The translations under genes were made by a program, and so were the position numbers. From an uncultured Methylobacteriaceae bacterium (GTDB lineage: Bacteria > Pseudomonadota > Alphaproteobacteria > Rhizobiales > Beijerinckiaceae), in the NCBI GenBank assembly GCA_937872715.1, contig CALMTJ010000331.1, positions 1-8,428 on the forward strand: 8,428 bases of DNA. Reading direction: 5' to 3'. Position 1 is the first letter of the stretch; every line of letters starts with the position of its first letter. Positions 5,859-8,428 of this stretch are shown piece after piece. Below the pieces are notes generated by a model. The model searched no databases and had not been told where the DNA came from. It was given only the letters and a program-made list of their open reading frames with translations.

Positions 5859-7121
5859 TCAATACCGCTCGAGATCGCGGCCCTTCACGCCGCCGAGCTG
5901 TCCGGCTTCGAGCGCGCCGTCCGGCGAGTAATAGCCGGCCGCCTTCTTGGCCTCGATCTCGACGGAGGCGTCCGGAGGCACGAGCTCGGGCGGGATCGGC
6001 ACGCGCTCTCCCACGGCGATGCCGGAGCCGACGATCGCGTCGTACTTCAGGTTGGACATGGACATCAGCCGGTCGATGCGCCGGATCCCGAGCCAGTGGA
6101 GGATGTCCGGCATGAGCTGCTGGAAACGCGCGTCCTGCACGCCTGCGACGCATTCCGTCCGCTCGAAATAGGTGGAGGCCTGGTCGCCGCCCTCCTGGCG
6201 TTTCCGGGCATTGTAGACGAGGAACTTCGTCACCTCGCCCAGCGCCCTCCCCTCCTTGCGGTTGTAGACGACGAGCCCGGCGCCGCCGGTCTGCGCCTCC
6301 CTCACGCATTCCTCGATGCCGTGCGCGAGGTAGGGGCGGCAGGTGCAGATGTCCGAGCCGAACACGTCCGAGCCGTTGCACTCGTCGTGCACCCGGCAGG
6401 CGACCCTGCGCTTCGGGTCCGCCAGCGCCTCCGCCTCGCCGATCACGTAGGCGGTGGCGCCGCCGATGGGCGGGAGGAAGACCTGCATGTCGGGCCGGGT
6501 CACGAGTTCGGGATACATGCCGCCCGTCTGCTCGAAGAGCGTCCGGCGGAGCTCCCGCTCGCTCGTGCCGAACCGGTTCGCGATGCCGGGCAGCCACCAG
6601 ACCGGGTCCACCGCGATCTTCGTGACGGAGACGTCCCCGTTCGGGTGGAGGATGCCGCCGTCGGGAGCGAGCCGGTGCGCCGCCATGGCGGCCAGGATCT
6701 CCGGCATGTTGAGCCGGGCCTTGGTGATCGCGATCGTCGGCCGGATGTCCGTCCCGGTCGCGATCTCGCGCGAGAACACGTCCGCGACCACGTGGCCGAA
6801 CGGGTCGAGCGACACGATGCGGTCGGGATCGGACCATTGCGGGTGCGGCCCGATCCCGACGGTCGGGTGCGTGTTGTGCAGGTCCGGCCGGGCGAGCGGG
6901 TTCAGCGCCCGGGCGGAGATCGCGAGCGCGCGGTACACCGAATAGGAGCCGCCATGCGAGCCGATCACGTTGCGGTCGCCGGGACCGGTGACGGAGCCGA
7001 TCACGGGCCTCCGCTCGGCCGGGTCGGCCGCGCCCCACCTGATCGGGACGCGGGCTGCGCCCGTGCTCGGCTCGGGATGGGAGGTGAGCCTGATATGCGT
7101 CGCGCGGTTCGGTGTGGTCAT
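5859..7121 (-). CDS. GTP cyclohydrolase II-like protein of the Urc1 type
   Basis: A 420-residue protein whose C-terminal half is a GTP cyclohydrolase II domain. By-eye alignment with E. coli RibA places RVHDE (243-247) on the GTP phosphate loop, C248, C259 and C261 (C-x10-C-x-C) on the zinc ligands, Y303 on Tyr105, and D330 and R332 on the catalytic Asp126 and Arg128, so ring-opening chemistry should be possible. The N-terminal 200 residues are not the RibB domain found in fused riboflavin enzymes. They match the extra domain of the Urc1 group, known from the uracil catabolism pathway of yeasts and some bacteria. I therefore favour a role in pyrimidine use over riboflavin synthesis, though annotation pipelines usually just say GTP cyclohydrolase II. 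ATG 7121 fits the family N-terminus (residues 8-15, THIRLTSH); the open frame continues 110 codons upstream without family sequence. It lies 82 nt behind the MFS gene. Confidence 0.92.
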   Translation of the reverse strand: MTTPNRATHIRLTSHPEPSTGAARVPIRWGAADPAERRPVIGSVTGPGDRNVIGSHGGSYSVYRALAISARALNPLARPDLHNTHPTVGIGPHPQWSDPDRIVSLDPFGHVVADVFSREIATGTDIRPTIAITKARLNMPEILAAMAAHRLAPDGGILHPNGDVSVTKIAVDPVWWLPGIANRFGTSERELRRTLFEQTGGMYPELVTRPDMQVFLPPIGGATAYVIGEAEALADPKRRVACRVHDECNGSDVFGSDICTCRPYLAHGIEECVREAQTGGAGLVVYNRKEGRALGEVTKFLVYNARKRQEGGDQASTYFERTECVAGVQDARFQQLMPDILHWLGIRRIDRLMSMSNLKYDAIVGSGIAVGERVPIPPELVPPDASVEIEAKKAAGYYSPDGALEAGQLGGVKGRDLERY

Positions 7122-7142
7122 GGGCGAGGTCCGCCCGTGACG

Positions 7143-7172
7143 AAGCCGGGCCGGCTTGATCCTTGCGGGATC
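7143..7172. repeat. two adjacent short inverted repeats between the MFS and GTP cyclohydrolase genes
   Basis: AAGCCG (7143-7148) and CGGCTT (7152-7157) form a 6-bp stem with a 3-nt loop. It is directly followed by GATCC (7158-7162) and GGATC (7168-7172), a 5-bp stem with a 5-nt loop. No T-run follows on the minus strand, so they may be mRNA-processing or attenuating hairpins rather than a full terminator. The remaining bases of this 82-bp gap show no promoter I can support. Confidence 0.35.
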
Positions 7173-7203
7173 GCGCTGATTCTGGCCCCGCGGCGTCCCG
7201 CCG

Positions 7204-8428
7204 TCAACGAGAGGAGGGCTCGGGGTCCGGCACGTGGCCGTCGCGGCCGAGCGTGGTGGGAGGCACGAGGGCGGCCAGGAGGATGACGGCGGCGGAGCAG
7301 GCGAGCACGGCCGCGAAGGTGAGATGCAGCGAATCGTGCAGGATGCTTCGGATCGCCTCGGAGGGCGCCGTGCCGTCGAGCAGCCCGCGGAGCTGGTCGG
7401 AGGTGACCGACGGTGTGCCGTCCGGGCCGCGGAAGCGCGACAGGCCGACATTCAGCACGGCCCCGAACACGGCCGCGCCGAGCGTGCTTCCGAGGTTCCG
7501 GGCAAAGACGTTGGAGGCGGTGGCCGAGCCGCGCGCGGACCAGGGCACGCTCTCCTGGATCAGCACGATCGCGGGGGTCATGAACAGGCCGAAGCCGAGC
7601 CCCATCACCAGCGATCCGATCCCTGCCTGCACCGGCGAGGAAGAGGGGCCGAGGAGGAACAGGAACACGGCGCCGAGCGGGATGAACAGCCCCCCGCCGA
7701 GGAGGACGGCCTTCACGCCGACGATGCGGTACAGACGGGCGCTGATCGTCGCGCCGATCGGCCAGCCGAGCATCGTCATGGTGAGGGCGAAACCCGCGAC
7801 GAGCGGCGTCCGCCCGAGGACACCCTGGACATAGACCGGCAGGAAGCTCGTGATGCCGATCAGCGCCATGCCGGCCAGGAGCGTGGCGCCGTTCGTCGCC
7901 GCGACGACCCGCCGGCTCCACAGCTCGAAGGCGACCATGGGGTCGAGCGCCCGCCTCTCCTGGACCGCGAACAGGATCGCGGCCCCGATCGCCACCCCCG
8001 CCGCCCCGGCCACCAGGGGCCATCCGGCCGTCCCGGCCTCCGTGAGCGCCACCATCAGGGCCGCGACCGCGAGGGCGAACAGGATCGCGCCGGCCGTGTC
8101 GAGCGGCTTGCGCGCGCCGGGCGGCCCCTCGTGCAGGAAGCGCACGAAGCCGAACGTGGCGAGAAGGCCGAGCGGGATGTTGATCCAGAAGACCCAGGCC
8201 CAGGACAGGTGCGCGATGATGACCCCGCCGGCCAGCGGGCCGGCCACGGCGGAGATGGCCCAGACGCTCGCGAGCCAGCCCTGGACCCGCCCCCGCTCCT
8301 TCGCCGTATAGAGATCCCCGACGACGGTGAGCGCGATCGGCTGGATCGCGCCGGCCCCGATCCCCTGGAGCAGGCGCAGCCCGATCAGGACCGGCATGGT
8401 GGCGGCGAAGCCGCACAGGAGCGAGCCG
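7204..8428 (-). CDS. DHA2-family MFS transporter, N-terminus beyond window
   Basis: Inner-membrane proton-coupled exporter of the major facilitator superfamily, drug:H+ antiporter-2 (EmrB/QacA-like, 14 helices). The frame stays open to the right edge, with ten residues (GSLLCGFAAT) ahead of the Met at 8397, so that Met is internal and about 60-100 N-terminal residues with the first helices are missing. Counting from that Met, the visible signatures are RLLQGIGAGAIQP (8-20, motif B), GDLYTAKERGRVQG (27-40, loop motif), AGPLAGG (52-58, motif C) and SWAWVFWINIPLG (65-77), typical of DHA2 exporters. About ten further hydrophobic helices follow, and the protein ends in a short polar tail (GRDGHVPDPEPSSR). 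The substrate cannot be told from sequence. The downstream GTP cyclohydrolase II-like gene starts 82 nt after its stop and could be co-transcribed. Confidence 0.94.
   Translation of the reverse strand, partial: GSLLCGFAATMPVLIGLRLLQGIGAGAIQPIALTVVGDLYTAKERGRVQGWLASVWAISAVAGPLAGGVIIAHLSWAWVFWINIPLGLLATFGFVRFLHEGPPGARKPLDTAGAILFALAVAALMVALTEAGTAGWPLVAGAAGVAIGAAILFAVQERRALDPMVAFELWSRRVVAATNGATLLAGMALIGITSFLPVYVQGVLGRTPLVAGFALTMTMLGWPIGATISARLYRIVGVKAVLLGGGLFIPLGAVFLFLLGPSSSPVQAGIGSLVMGLGFGLFMTPAIVLIQESVPWSARGSATASNVFARNLGSTLGAAVFGAVLNVGLSRFRGPDGTPSVTSDQLRGLLDGTAPSEAIRSILHDSLHLTFAAVLACSAAVILLAALVPPTTLGRDGHVPDPEPSSR

Noticed and set aside
5846..5870. Bidirectional terminator between the convergent genes
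   Set aside because: Only 4-bp stems can be formed and there are no T-runs.
5799..7286. 495-codon plus-strand open frame opposite the GTP cyclohydrolase gene
   Set aside because: Low-complexity Arg/Gly/His/Val translation with no motifs. The minus strand carries an unmistakable conserved enzyme here.
7122..7451. N-terminal extension of the GTP cyclohydrolase II-like protein (110 extra codons)
   Set aside because: The extension overlaps the end of the MFS gene, is Ser/Arg/Pro-rich shadow sequence, and the family N-terminus begins at ATG 7121.
7118..8416. 432-codon minus-strand open frame over the MFS gene
   Set aside because: It is out of frame with the transporter and Arg/Gly/Pro-rich. The real frame shows DHA2 motifs.

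Overview
This is a GC-rich window (about 68-70% G+C in the bulk, by hand count of sample lines). It looks like a chromosomal segment of an alphaproteobacterium of the order Hyphomicrobiales. Methylobacteriaceae is my best guess, from codon use, the SUV3-like helicase and the GTP-cyclohydrolase-II-like protein; this is inference, since no rRNA or other marker is present. I see no tRNA, rRNA, CRISPR array, insertion sequence or replication origin.

Left block (1-4984, all minus strand). Read in the direction of transcription it runs: a secreted DUF3108-type protein (4175-4984), an unrecognised two-helix membrane protein of clearly lower G+C (3386-4090), and a large SUV3-like DExH RNA helicase (start 3124) whose 3' end lies beyond the left edge. 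The helicase tail is a long acidic Ala/Pro/Asp-rich stretch with a degenerate internal repeat. The 261-bp gap before the helicase holds a plus-strand promoter-like element, three GTCGGC-type half-sites, a strong Shine-Dalgarno sequence and an 8-codon reading frame that ends against the 3' end of the membrane gene. This may be the remains of a gene cut off when the low-GC gene arrived.

Middle block (5080-5845, plus strand). A compact two-gene operon overlaps by 14 nt. The first gene encodes a small HicA-like protein (82 residues) with four cysteines; the second encodes a 176-residue helix-turn-helix protein. The order and layout suggest an uncharacterised toxin-antitoxin-type module with its own TTGACA promoter. 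It lies divergent to the DUF3108 gene and convergent with the next gene. This is the best candidate for an undescribed system here.

Right block (5859-8428, minus strand). A DHA2-type 14-helix MFS exporter, missing its N-terminus at the right edge, is followed 82 nt later by a 420-residue GTP cyclohydrolase II-like protein of the Urc1 type. The latter keeps the zinc and catalytic residues of GTP cyclohydrolase II but carries an extra N-terminal domain. Its usual uracil-catabolism partners are not seen in the window.
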